From CAZYJD01 sp964647785 (GTDB taxonomy: Bacteria; Bacteroidota; Bacteroidia; NS11-12g; UBA9320), in contig CAZYJD010000060.1 in assembly GCA_964647785.1 (NCBI GenBank), positions 1-12,497 of the forward strand: a DNA stretch of 12,497 nucleotides, given 5' to 3'. The first letter of the stretch is position 1; the number at the start of each line of letters is the position of its first letter. Shown one piece after another: positions 6,888 through 12,497 of the stretch. The position numbers were made by a program, and so were the translations under genes. The notes below the pieces were generated by a model that made no database searches, had not been told where the DNA came from, and was given only the letters and a program-made list of their open reading frames with translations.

Positions 6888-7469
6888 TTAAAACCAAAAA
6901 CCTGCATACTTAAAACAATCGGGGCTTTTGAGCTCGCGGTGCTCCCATTTGATGATCGTTCCTTTGGAAGGATCCACACATTCGAAATACACCTTATCAC
7001 TATTATTTGATGTGGCAAATTTCTGCACCATCCAATCAGGTGGCACCAATGATATATCGCTTTGTTCGCGTTCCACAAAACTCTTAGATTGCGGATTCAT
7101 CACATCGCTGATATCGATGGTAACTATGCCCAATCCGTAATCGGCATAGAGGTACCCATTGCGAATGGCAATATCATTGTTACCAGGGATGCTTAAAAAA
7201 CCAATTTTTACGGGATTTTCAGGATCATCGTTGTTGATGACCAACACCCCCTCATTTGCATCATTCACAAAAAGCAGATCACCATAGGAGTAGATTTTAC
7301 CGGGGGAGCTGAGGTTGCGTGGTGCCTCCATTTTAAACAAGGCCATTAATTCGGCTTTGGTTCCATAGACCGGAACAAAGCCCATGATTTTTGATCGCCC
7401 TCGAGGAGCTTCATCGCTGCAAGATGCCAGCACGAACAATGCCAGCAGTAGGGATGTTATGTTTCTCAT
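6888..7469 (-). CDS. LVIVD-type lipoprotein (N-terminal half of the usual two-domain form)
   Basis: A 193-aa predicted lipoprotein (lipobox LASC, cysteine 17). CSDE just after the cleavage site resembles the acidic surface-export tag of Bacteroidota lipoproteins, so it is probably displayed on the outer face of the cell. The mature part carries GFVPVYGTKAEL (30-41), PGKIYSYGDLLFVND (56-70), VLVINNDDPENP (75-86), IPGNNDIAI (94-102), GIVTIDISD (114-122) and YFECVDPSKG (161-170). From memory of the family, this is the N-terminal portion of Bacteroidota LVIVD lipoproteins of about 400-450 aa whose C-terminal portion here is the separate downstream gene. The predicted promoter is 17 nt upstream of the ATG. 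Function unknown. Confidence 0.82.
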   Translation of the reverse strand: MRNITSLLLALFVLASCSDEAPRGRSKIMGFVPVYGTKAELMALFKMEAPRNLSSPGKIYSYGDLLFVNDANEGVLVINNDDPENPVKIGFLSIPGNNDIAIRNGYLYADYGLGIVTIDISDVMNPQSKSFVEREQSDISLVPPDWMVQKFATSNNSDKVYFECVDPSKGTIIKWEHRELKSPDCFKYAGFWF

Positions 7470-7486
7470 ACAAATGTTTTGTTATT

Positions 7487-7517
7487 CAAAGTTCAACAAT
7501 TTGTGCGTTGTTGCAAC
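7487..7517 (-). promoter_or_regulatory. Putative promoter of the LVIVD operon
   Basis: On the minus strand, GTTG (7514-7517), 19 nt, then GAACTTTG (7487-7494), resembling TTTG-N19-TAnnTTTG with mismatches in the TA. An inverted repeat CAACAA (7494-7499) / TTGTTG (7508-7513) sits between the two boxes and could be an operator, but no regulator is known. Confidence 0.35.
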
Positions 7518-7525
7518 TGTTATTT

Positions 7526-7543
7526 ATTTCATATGAATGAAAT
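7526..7543. promoter_or_regulatory. Inverted repeat between divergent LVIVD operon and helicase
   Basis: ATTTCAT (7526-7532) and ATGAAAT (7537-7543) form a perfect 7-bp inverted repeat around a 4-nt spacer, 22 nt upstream of the helicase start. It has no T-run, so it is not a terminator. It could be an operator for either divergent gene. It is AT-rich, so chance occurrence is quite possible. Confidence 0.25.
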
Positions 7544-7565
7544 GAACGTAATCTGACGCTGAACA

Positions 7566-9995
7566 TTGAAGAGTACCCCAAACATAGCATCCGATTTGAT
7601 GGAGAAAGCTGAAAGCTGGTTCAATCGTAACGGAATGCGCATGTACGATTATCAACGCAGTTGTGTAGATGCCATATCAGCAGGCAAAAGCGGCATTCTG
7701 AATGCGCCCACCGGAAGTGGAAAAACCATGGCATTGGGCTTACCGCTGATGCTAAAGAACGCCAGCCAAAAAGGATTGCGCATTTTATGGATCACCCCGT
7801 TGCGGGCATTATCGGATGACATTGCCCGTGCTTTGAGCGAAGCCGCTGCAGATTGTGTACCCATGTTTGAGGTGGGGTGCCGGAATGGCGATACGCCTGA
7901 AAAAACAAGAAAGCAACAGAAAACCAATCCCCCACAGCTGCTGGTAACCACCCCGGAAAGTTTACACCTGTTGATGAGCAATAAAGATTACCGAAAAGTG
8001 CTCGGAAGGCTTGATGCAGTGGTGGCCGATGAGTGGCACGAATTAATGAGCTCAAAGCGCGGCGTGATGATGGAACTGGCGCTGGCCCATTTACGCTCCT
8101 TTCGTCCTGATTTGATGCTTTGGGGCATCTCAGCCACCATCGGCAATTTGGAGGAAGCGGGCAGGGTTCTGCTGGGAAACATTCACGATGAGAACGCCGT
8201 GCAAATCAGGAGTGATATCCCCAAGCGAATTGAGTTCATCACCCTCCTGCCCGATGAAGTGGAACGCTACCCATGGGCTGGACACCTGGGCATTAAAATG
8301 CTTGAGAAACTCAAGCCGGTGCTTCAAGAAGATGGCACTGCCTTGATCTTTACCAACACGCGTTCACAGACCGAGATCTGGTATCAGCAACTGCTAGATG
8401 CCATGCCGGAATTGGCTGGGCTCATTGCCATGCATCATGGATCCTTGAGCCGCGAAATGCGCAGCTGGGTGGAAGAAGCTTTGCATTCAGGCAAATTGAG
8501 GGCTGTTGTTTGCACCAGCAGCCTCGATTTAGGAGTGGATTTCAGGCCGGTTGATCGGGTGATACAGATTGGCAGTCCGAAAGGCATTGCACGCTACATG
8601 CAAAGAGCCGGTAGAAGTGGCCATCGACCGGAAGCCATCAGCCAAATGTATTTCGTTCCAACGCATTCACTGGAGATTTTAGAAGCCTATAGCCTGCGAC
8701 GGGCCATAACCGATAGGTGTTTTGAAGCCAGACCCCCTCTGGTAAGATGTTTCGATGTGCTCATACAATTTTTGGTGACCCTTGCGTGCGGGTATGGCTT
8801 TGACGAACATACCTTGTTTGAGCAAGTGCGCAGCACCCACGCCTTTGAAAGCATTGACAGGGATGAATGGAACATCTTACTGGCTTTTCTCCTGAAAGGC
8901 GGCAAAAGCCTGGAAGCTTATGACGACTTCAAGAAACTACACCGAGATGAAGCGGGGATGTTCCGCATCAGCAGTAGAAGGCTGGCCATGCGACATCGTT
9001 TGAGCATAGGCGCCATTGTATCTGACCACAACCTGGCAGTAAAGTTCATGAACGGCACGCGGGTAGGCACCATTGAAGAGTGGTTCATCAGCAGGCTGAA
9101 GGAGGGCGATGCCTTTGTGCTAGCAGGGCGTAAACTCGAGTTGGTTCGGATAGAAGGGATGACCGCCATTGTTAAAAAATCAAATGCCTCCAAGGCACAG
9201 GTGCCCTCTTGGATGGGGGGGAGGATATCTTTAAGCTCAGAAGCCTCCTCTTATTTGATGGAAGCCCTTCACTCAGCCAATGAAGATGAAGTTGAAATCG
9301 CAGCCATTCAACCTTTGCTGAAATTGCAAGAAGAGCTCTCATCCATTCCGGGGAAATCGCAACTGCTGATGGAGTACTTTGAAAGTAAGGAAGGTTATCA
9401 CCTATTTGTGTTCCCTTTTGAAGGCCGTTTGGTGCACGAAGGCCTCGGGCTCATTACCGCTTATCGCCTTGCCCAAATCAGGCCTTTTACATTCTCTATC
9501 GCCATGAACGATTACGGTTTTGAATTGCTGAGCGATCAACCCATTCCGGTTGAGGACGGTTTGGAAACCGATTTGTTTCAGCCGGGGCAATTGCGCGACG
9601 ACATCCAAAAGAGCATCAATTTAAGCGAAATGGCACGCCGCAAATTCAGGGACATTGCCGCCATCAGTGGACTCACCTTTAAAGGGTACCCCCAAAGGAT
9701 GCAAAAAGACCGACACTTGCAAGCATCGGCTTCCTTATTCTTCGATGTGTTCAGCGATTATGATCGCAGCAATTTATTATTGCAACAAGCCTATGAAGAG
9801 GTGCTATTTCAGCAATTGGAAGAAAACCGACTCAGAGCCGTATTGCAGCGCATGTCCAATCAGGAGGTGGTGCTGAAGTATCTGAAACGTCCCAGCCCAT
9901 TCTGCTTCCCCATCATGGTGGATCGTCTTAACAGAGCTCAATTGAGCAATGAAAGCATCGAGGATCGGATTCGGAAGATGATTCCGGACTCTTGA
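7566..9995 (+). CDS. Ligase-associated DNA damage response DEXH box helicase (Lhr-like)
   Basis: This superfamily 2 DNA helicase (809 aa) matches the ligase-associated Lhr-like group. Helicase motifs are the Q motif YDYQ (27-30), Walker A APTGSGKT (47-54), the TPLRAL segment (78-83), TTPESL (128-133), DEWHE (155-159, the group's variant of DEAH), SAT (189-191), FTNTRSQTE (262-270), HHGSLS (290-295), TSSLDLGVDF (317-326) and QRAGRSGHR (346-354). The C-terminal Lhr core includes YHLFVFPFEGRLVHEG and NDYGFELLSDQ, which are distinctive for this group. Relatives are usually encoded beside an ATP-dependent DNA ligase, a metallo-beta-lactamase-fold exonuclease and a phosphoesterase; none of these is in this window. 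The TTG start at 7566 is uncertain, and ATG 7599 (MEKAESWF) fits family N-termini at least as well. The last four codons and the stop lie inside repeat sequence. Confidence 0.92.
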   Translation: MKSTPNIASDLMEKAESWFNRNGMRMYDYQRSCVDAISAGKSGILNAPTGSGKTMALGLPLMLKNASQKGLRILWITPLRALSDDIARALSEAAADCVPMFEVGCRNGDTPEKTRKQQKTNPPQLLVTTPESLHLLMSNKDYRKVLGRLDAVVADEWHELMSSKRGVMMELALAHLRSFRPDLMLWGISATIGNLEEAGRVLLGNIHDENAVQIRSDIPKRIEFITLLPDEVERYPWAGHLGIKMLEKLKPVLQEDGTALIFTNTRSQTEIWYQQLLDAMPELAGLIAMHHGSLSREMRSWVEEALHSGKLRAVVCTSSLDLGVDFRPVDRVIQIGSPKGIARYMQRAGRSGHRPEAISQMYFVPTHSLEILEAYSLRRAITDRCFEARPPLVRCFDVLIQFLVTLACGYGFDEHTLFEQVRSTHAFESIDRDEWNILLAFLLKGGKSLEAYDDFKKLHRDEAGMFRISSRRLAMRHRLSIGAIVSDHNLAVKFMNGTRVGTIEEWFISRLKEGDAFVLAGRKLELVRIEGMTAIVKKSNASKAQVPSWMGGRISLSSEASSYLMEALHSANEDEVEIAAIQPLLKLQEELSSIPGKSQLLMEYFESKEGYHLFVFPFEGRLVHEGLGLITAYRLAQIRPFTFSIAMNDYGFELLSDQPIPVEDGLETDLFQPGQLRDDIQKSINLSEMARRKFRDIAAISGLTFKGYPQRMQKDRHLQASASLFFDVFSDYDRSNLLLQQAYEEVLFQQLEENRLRAVLQRMSNQEVVLKYLKRPSPFCFPIMVDRLNRAQLSNESIEDRIRKMIPDS

Positions 9996-10016
9996 TTCCG
10001 GACTCCTGATTTCTAA

Positions 10017-10034
10017 TCCCGATAGCTATCGGGA
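10017..10034. repeat. 18-bp palindrome, copy 1, with CTAA duplication
   Basis: Perfect palindrome TCCCGATAGCTATCGGGA flanked by CTAA at 10013-10016 and 10035-10038. The corresponding place in the left-end copy (127-130, minus strand) has CTAA once and no palindrome. Confidence 0.9.
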
Positions 10035-10043
10035 CTAATTTCT

Positions 10044-10069
10044 CACGGATTGCACGGATTACACGGATT
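10044..10069 (+). repeat. CACGGATT tandem array, 9-bp period, three units
   Basis: CACGGATT begins at 10044, 10053 and 10062, with single-base spacers G and A. The copies elsewhere have fewer or altered units (TTTCACGGATT before 12263; CACAGATT then CACGGATT before 12403), so the unit number varies between copies. Confidence 0.85.
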
Positions 10070-10126
10070 AAGTCCGCTGACGCGGAGCTTTGGTTCTCGC
10101 AGAAGGCGCAGAATAACACAGAAGGG

Positions 10127-10144
10127 AAAAAGCTCACGCTTTTT
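10127..10144. terminator. Possible weak terminator hairpin between helicase and htpG
   Basis: AAAAAGC (10127-10133) and GCTTTTT (10138-10144) form a perfect 7-bp stem around loop TCAC. The T-rich arm can act in either direction for the convergent helicase and htpG transcripts. The stem has only two G-C pairs and lies about 130 nt from each stop codon, so efficient termination is uncertain. Confidence 0.4.
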
Positions 10145-10166
10145 GTAGTCGCTCTTAGCACTTCAA

Positions 10167-10198
10167 AGAGTGAAGAGTGAAGAGTTGTTGATTGTTGA
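10167..10198 (+). repeat. Two adjacent 7-bp tandem repeats
   Basis: AGAGTGA is repeated at 10167 and 10174 with a partial third unit, followed at once by TTGTTGA at 10185 and 10192. Both have a 7-bp period but different sequence. They lie in the part of this repeat cluster not shared with the other two copies. Confidence 0.7.
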
Positions 10199-10234
10199 TG
10201 CCAAAATAACGTTGACCGTTATGTCTTACTCTGC

Positions 10235-10252
10235 TCCCGATAGCTATCGGGA
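10235..10252. repeat. 18-bp palindrome, copy 2, with CTGC duplication
   Basis: The same perfect palindrome TCCCGATAGCTATCGGGA, flanked by CTGC at 10231-10234 and 10253-10256. The unoccupied form, CTCTGC running directly into GCCCTGCGC, is seen at 12477-12491. There is no T-run, so it is not a standard terminator although it lies 15 nt beyond the htpG stop. Confidence 0.9.
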
Positions 10253-10266
10253 CTGCGCCCTGCGCC

Positions 10267-12084
10267 CTACTTCCCAATCATCTCCATGCTGCGCTCGATG
10301 AATTTGCTGAGGGCTTCGCCTTTGAGCAAACCGGATGAGAGCATGGCCAGATCGAAGCTCTGACGAATGAGCGCTTCGCGGCGATCTTCTTCTCCTTCTG
10401 AAGCGATGCGCTTTGCTGCAGGGTGATTGGTATTCACCACCACTTCGTAATTGTCGGGTAGGTTGCCGAATATGGCGGCATTGGGTCCCATTTGGTTCAT
10501 CTCTTTCATGCGGCGATCATATTCGTTTCTGATCACCGATACGAAATGATCTGTAGGCGACAATGCACTCACGTTTAATTTATACTGTTCAGATGGAAGC
10601 ACTTTGGTAAAAGCGGTATCCAATACCTTGATTGCTTCATCATCTAAGATGGACTCATGCTTTTCATCTTTGTCGATTAGCTTATCAAGGGTGTCGCTGT
10701 CTACCCGCTTAAAACTGCTATTTTCAAGCTTGTATTCCAGGTGTTGCACAAAGTGGTTGTCGAGTACATCGTCCATTAAGAGGACGCTGTATCCTCGGTT
10801 CTCGGCACGTTGAACATAGGTGTGCTGTGCATCTGCATCGGTGGTATAGAGCACCACTTTCTTTTGTTCTTTGTCCAGCTGATTCAGCTCAACAATCTTC
10901 AGATACTCTTCAATGGTATGGTATTTCCCAGTGGTCTCCTGCAAAAGGGCAATCTTCTCAGCTCTTTCGTAAAACTTTTCATCGCTGATCATTCCATATT
11001 TAACGAACAACCCAATGCCCTTCCATTTCTCTTCAAAATCCTTGCGATCTTTTTTGTAGATTTCAGTGAGTTTATCTGTAACCTTTTTGCTGATGTGCTG
11101 GGTTATTTTCTTCACATTACCATCGCTTTGGAGCGATGAACGCGAGACATTCAGCGGGATATCCGGACTATCAATGATGCCGTGCAACAGCATGAGGTAC
11201 TCGGGTACAATGTCTGAGACATTATCCGTTACATACACCTGGTTGCTGTAGAGCGATATTTTGTTCCGATTTGGATCTACCGATTTATCAATTTTCGGGA
11301 AGTAAAGAATACCGGTTAGGTTGAATGGGAAATCCACATTGATGTGAATCCAGAAGAGGGGTTTTTCACTCATCGGATAAAGCTCCTGATAAAAGTTGGT
11401 GTAATCCTCATCTGTCAGTTCGGCAGGGTTCTTTTTCCAAAGTGGCTCGGTTTTATTGATCACGTTCTCATCGAACTCAATTTCCACCGGAAGAAACTTG
11501 CAGTACTTGTTCAGCAATTCGCGTACACGCCAACTCTCCAGAAACTCCTTGTTTTCTTCGTTGATGTGCAAAACGATATCGGTTCCCCTTACTTTACGCT
11601 TACCCTTTTTAATGGTAAAGTCGGTGGTTCCTTGGCATTGCCATGCGGCGGGTTCAGATCCATCGCGATAGCTGAGGGTGTTGATTTCAACCTTATCGGC
11701 CACCATAAAAGCCGAATAAAAACCGAGTCCAAAATGACCGATGATATTGGTGGTATCCTTAACATCTTTGAATTTCTCAACAAACTCCTCTGCCCCGGAA
11801 AAGGCAATCTGATTGATGTACTTGTCAATTTCTTCAGCCGTCATCCCGATACCTGAATCACTGATGGTAAGGGTTTTCTTTTTCTCATCGACGGCTACTT
11901 TGATTTTGAGCTCTCCCAGCTCGCCCTTGAACTCTCCTTTTGAGCTGAGGTACTTCAGTTTTTGGGTGGCATCCACTGCGTTCGACACCAATTCACGGAG
12001 AAAGATCTCATGATCGGTGTACAAGAACTTCTTGATGATCGGAAAAATATTTTCGGTACTTACGGAAACTTTACCTTTTTGCAT
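10267..12084 (-). CDS. htpG: Molecular chaperone HtpG (bacterial Hsp90)
   Basis: A complete 605-aa Hsp90 family ATPase, a dimeric cytoplasmic chaperone for late client folding and stress tolerance. The GHKL ATP site is intact: RELVSNAVDA (30-39; E31 general base, N35 magnesium ligand), DSGIGM (76-81), NQIAFSGAEEF (91-101) in the lid, GHFGLGFYSAF (116-126) and GTDIVLHI (167-174). The middle domain has PLNVSRSSLQ (310-319), which contains the arginine (R315) that contacts the gamma phosphate and Q319. The C-terminal dimerisation region ends at SMEMIGK. I chose ATG 12084 because family members begin MxKGxVSVSTENIFP; a TTG at 12135 would add 17 unrelated residues. It is monocistronic, convergent with the helicase, and its TAG stop touches the repeat family. 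Confidence 0.97.
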   Translation of the reverse strand: MQKGKVSVSTENIFPIIKKFLYTDHEIFLRELVSNAVDATQKLKYLSSKGEFKGELGELKIKVAVDEKKKTLTISDSGIGMTAEEIDKYINQIAFSGAEEFVEKFKDVKDTTNIIGHFGLGFYSAFMVADKVEINTLSYRDGSEPAAWQCQGTTDFTIKKGKRKVRGTDIVLHINEENKEFLESWRVRELLNKYCKFLPVEIEFDENVINKTEPLWKKNPAELTDEDYTNFYQELYPMSEKPLFWIHINVDFPFNLTGILYFPKIDKSVDPNRNKISLYSNQVYVTDNVSDIVPEYLMLLHGIIDSPDIPLNVSRSSLQSDGNVKKITQHISKKVTDKLTEIYKKDRKDFEEKWKGIGLFVKYGMISDEKFYERAEKIALLQETTGKYHTIEEYLKIVELNQLDKEQKKVVLYTTDADAQHTYVQRAENRGYSVLLMDDVLDNHFVQHLEYKLENSSFKRVDSDTLDKLIDKDEKHESILDDEAIKVLDTAFTKVLPSEQYKLNVSALSPTDHFVSVIRNEYDRRMKEMNQMGPNAAIFGNLPDNYEVVVNTNHPAAKRIASEGEEDRREALIRQSFDLAMLSSGLLKGEALSKFIERSMEMIGK

Positions 12085-12159
12085 AGTGATACTTTTTTGG
12101 CTGGCTGAATCAAACAGTTTACCAATGCGAATCAAATGACAAAGTGGCAGAAGGAGGGC
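12085..12159 (-). promoter_or_regulatory. htpG upstream region with a weak promoter match
   Basis: This 75-nt non-repeat stretch must hold the htpG promoter unless transcription starts in the repeat. On the minus strand, TTTG (12140-12143), 21 nt, then ACTGTTTG (12111-12118) resembles TTTG/TAnnTTTG, with the TA replaced by AC. I see no CIRCE-type inverted repeat (TTAGCACTC-N9-GAGTGCTAA). Confidence 0.3.
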
Positions 12160-12218
12160 TGATTCAAGACTACGGATTCCTGATTCCTAACTTCTGATTC
12201 CTGACTCCGGATTCCTAA

Positions 12219-12236
12219 TCCCGATAGCTATCGGGA
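12219..12236. repeat. 18-bp palindrome, copy 3, with CTAA duplication
   Basis: Perfect TCCCGATAGCTATCGGGA flanked by CTAA at 12215-12218 and 12237-12240, at the same place in the repeat as copy 1. Confidence 0.9.
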
Positions 12237-12342
12237 CTAATTTCTCACTAATTTCACGGATTAAGTCCCCTGGCGCGGAACTTTGGTTCTCGCAGAAGAC
12301 ACAGAAGACGCAGAAATGTACCACTAAGCGTCTGCACTCTGC

Positions 12343-12360
12343 TCCCGATTGCTATCGGAA
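12343..12360. repeat. Decayed 18-bp palindrome, copy 4, with CTGC duplication
   Basis: TCCCGATTGCTATCGGAA differs from the palindrome at two positions. CTGC flanks it at 12339-12342 and 12361-12364. It occupies the same place in the repeat as copy 2. Confidence 0.8.
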
Positions 12361-12373
12361 CTGCGCTCTTGAC

Positions 12374-12497
12374 TCTCACTGATTTCACAGATTGCACGGA
12401 TTAAGTCCGCTGGCGCGGCCTTTGGTTCTCGCGGAAGGCGCAGAAAATCTGTAAGTTTAAGACTCTGTGCCCTGAGCTCTGCGCCCTGCGCTCTTGA
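12374..12497 (+). repeat. Right terminal copy of interspersed repeat (inverted copy of 1-124)
   Basis: Follows a first repeat copy directly and repeats its modules: TTTCACAGATTGCACGGATTAAGTCC, CCGC/GCGG hairpin (12407-12418), TTTGGTTCTCGC (12421-12432), GCGGAAGGCGCAGAA, then a GACTCTGTGCCCTGAG segment and CTCTGCGCCCTGCGC in unoccupied form. It matches the left end inverted at 121 of 124 bases, with the outer 55 identical. Confidence 0.9.

Larger units (their letters stand above)
9979..10266 (+). repeat. Interspersed modular repeat cluster between helicase and htpG
   Basis: In order: tandem-like TGATTCCGGACTC segments (9979-10012), an 18-bp palindrome with CTAA flanks, three CACGGATT units at a 9-bp period (10044-10069), AAGTCCGC with a CCGC/GCGG hairpin (10074-10085), the TTTGGTTCTCGC block (10089-10100), a GCAGAAGGCGCAGAA tract, a stretch not shared with the other copies (about 10112-10228), a second 18-bp palindrome with CTGC flanks, and CTGCGCCCTGCGCCC touching the htpG stop. 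The same modules in the same order occur at 12160-12497 and, inverted, at 1-147. No gene is supported here. Confidence 0.88.
12160..12373 (+). repeat. Interspersed modular repeat cluster upstream of htpG
   Basis: Same module order as 9979-10266: degenerate TGATTCC-rich segments (12160-12218), palindrome with CTAA flanks, TTTCTCAC, a CACGGATT unit, AAGTCC with a damaged CCGC/GCGG hairpin (12267-12278), TTTGGTTCTCGC (12282-12293), a GCAGAAGAC/ACAGAAGAC 9-bp-period tract (12292-12315), then a decayed palindrome with CTGC flanks. The unique stretch present in the 10.1-kb copy is replaced by about 20 different bases. There is no gene in the 413 nt from the htpG start to the window end. Confidence 0.88.

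Noticed and set aside
7470..7565. A plus-strand promoter for the helicase
   Set aside because: I found no TAnnTTTG-like box with a suitably spaced TTG in this direction. The promoter must be here or further upstream, but I cannot place it.
9928..10161. 77-aa minus-strand open frame
   Set aside because: It is translated mostly from repeat sequence and the antisense of the helicase 3' end, with no protein-like features.
10235..10252. The 18-bp palindrome as the htpG transcription terminator
   Set aside because: It has no T-run on either strand, and identical copies lie upstream of htpG where no terminator is expected.
9979..10266. CRISPR-like array
   Set aside because: The short repeats are not regularly spaced, the spacers are not unique sequences of constant length, and there are no cas genes.
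12085..12135. Longer HtpG start at TTG 12135
   Set aside because: The 17 extra residues have no family match, and ATG 12084 gives the standard HtpG N-terminus.
1..12497. A 12.5-kb composite transposon or integrative element bounded by terminal inverted repeats
   Set aside because: No transposase, integrase or recombinase gene is present, the cargo is housekeeping, the repeat also occurs internally, and the exact 55-base end identity fits an assembly break.

Overview
The window looks like one complete contig from a member of the Bacteroidota (Cytophaga-Flavobacterium-Bacteroides group). The evidence is a DUF4296 lipoprotein, paired LVIVD-propeller lipoproteins, signal peptides ending in 'NAQ', several lipoboxes with one Bacteroidota-style surface-export tag (CSDE), a ligase-associated DEXH helicase of the type common in this phylum, and TAnnTTTG-like -7 promoter boxes. 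I cannot name the genus.

Layout, left to right. Positions 1-147 are non-coding repeat. On the minus strand, mutS2 (148-2523) follows and overlaps a DUF4296 lipoprotein gene (2507-2848). Diverging from them on the plus strand, with start codons only 10 nt apart, is a tightly packed four-gene run: yggS (PLP homeostasis), an unknown secreted protein, an unknown secreted and possibly outer-membrane protein, and an S41-family lipoprotein peptidase. It ends at a bidirectional terminator near 6050. Convergent on the minus strand is a two-gene operon of LVIVD beta-propeller lipoproteins (6096-7469). Diverging from that is a lone Lhr-like, ligase-associated DEXH helicase (7566-9995). A repeat-filled intergenic region (9996-10266) separates it from convergent htpG (Hsp90, 10267-12084). 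The last 0.4 kb holds the htpG upstream region and more repeat.

The genes are mostly ordinary housekeeping and envelope genes: DNA repair or recombination control (MutS2, helicase), protein folding (HtpG), vitamin B6 balance (YggS) and cell-surface lipoproteins. I see no transposase, integrase, CRISPR array, phage gene or defence cassette.

The unusual part is the non-coding DNA. A modular interspersed repeat family occupies all three large gaps. Its modules include a 9-bp-period CACGGATT array, a CCGC/GCGG hairpin, a TTTGGTTCTCGC block and a CTGCGCCCTGCGC block. Inside it sit four copies of an 18-bp palindrome, TCCCGATAGCTATCGGGA or a decayed form, each flanked by a 4-bp direct duplication (CTAA or CTGC). 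Matching repeat copies in the same window lack the palindrome and carry the 4 bp once, which is the footprint of a tiny insertion. The two ends of the window are 124-nt inverted copies of the repeat. They are identical over exactly the outermost 55 nt, which suggests the contig was broken at a repeat by an assembler rather than being a mobile element with inverted ends.
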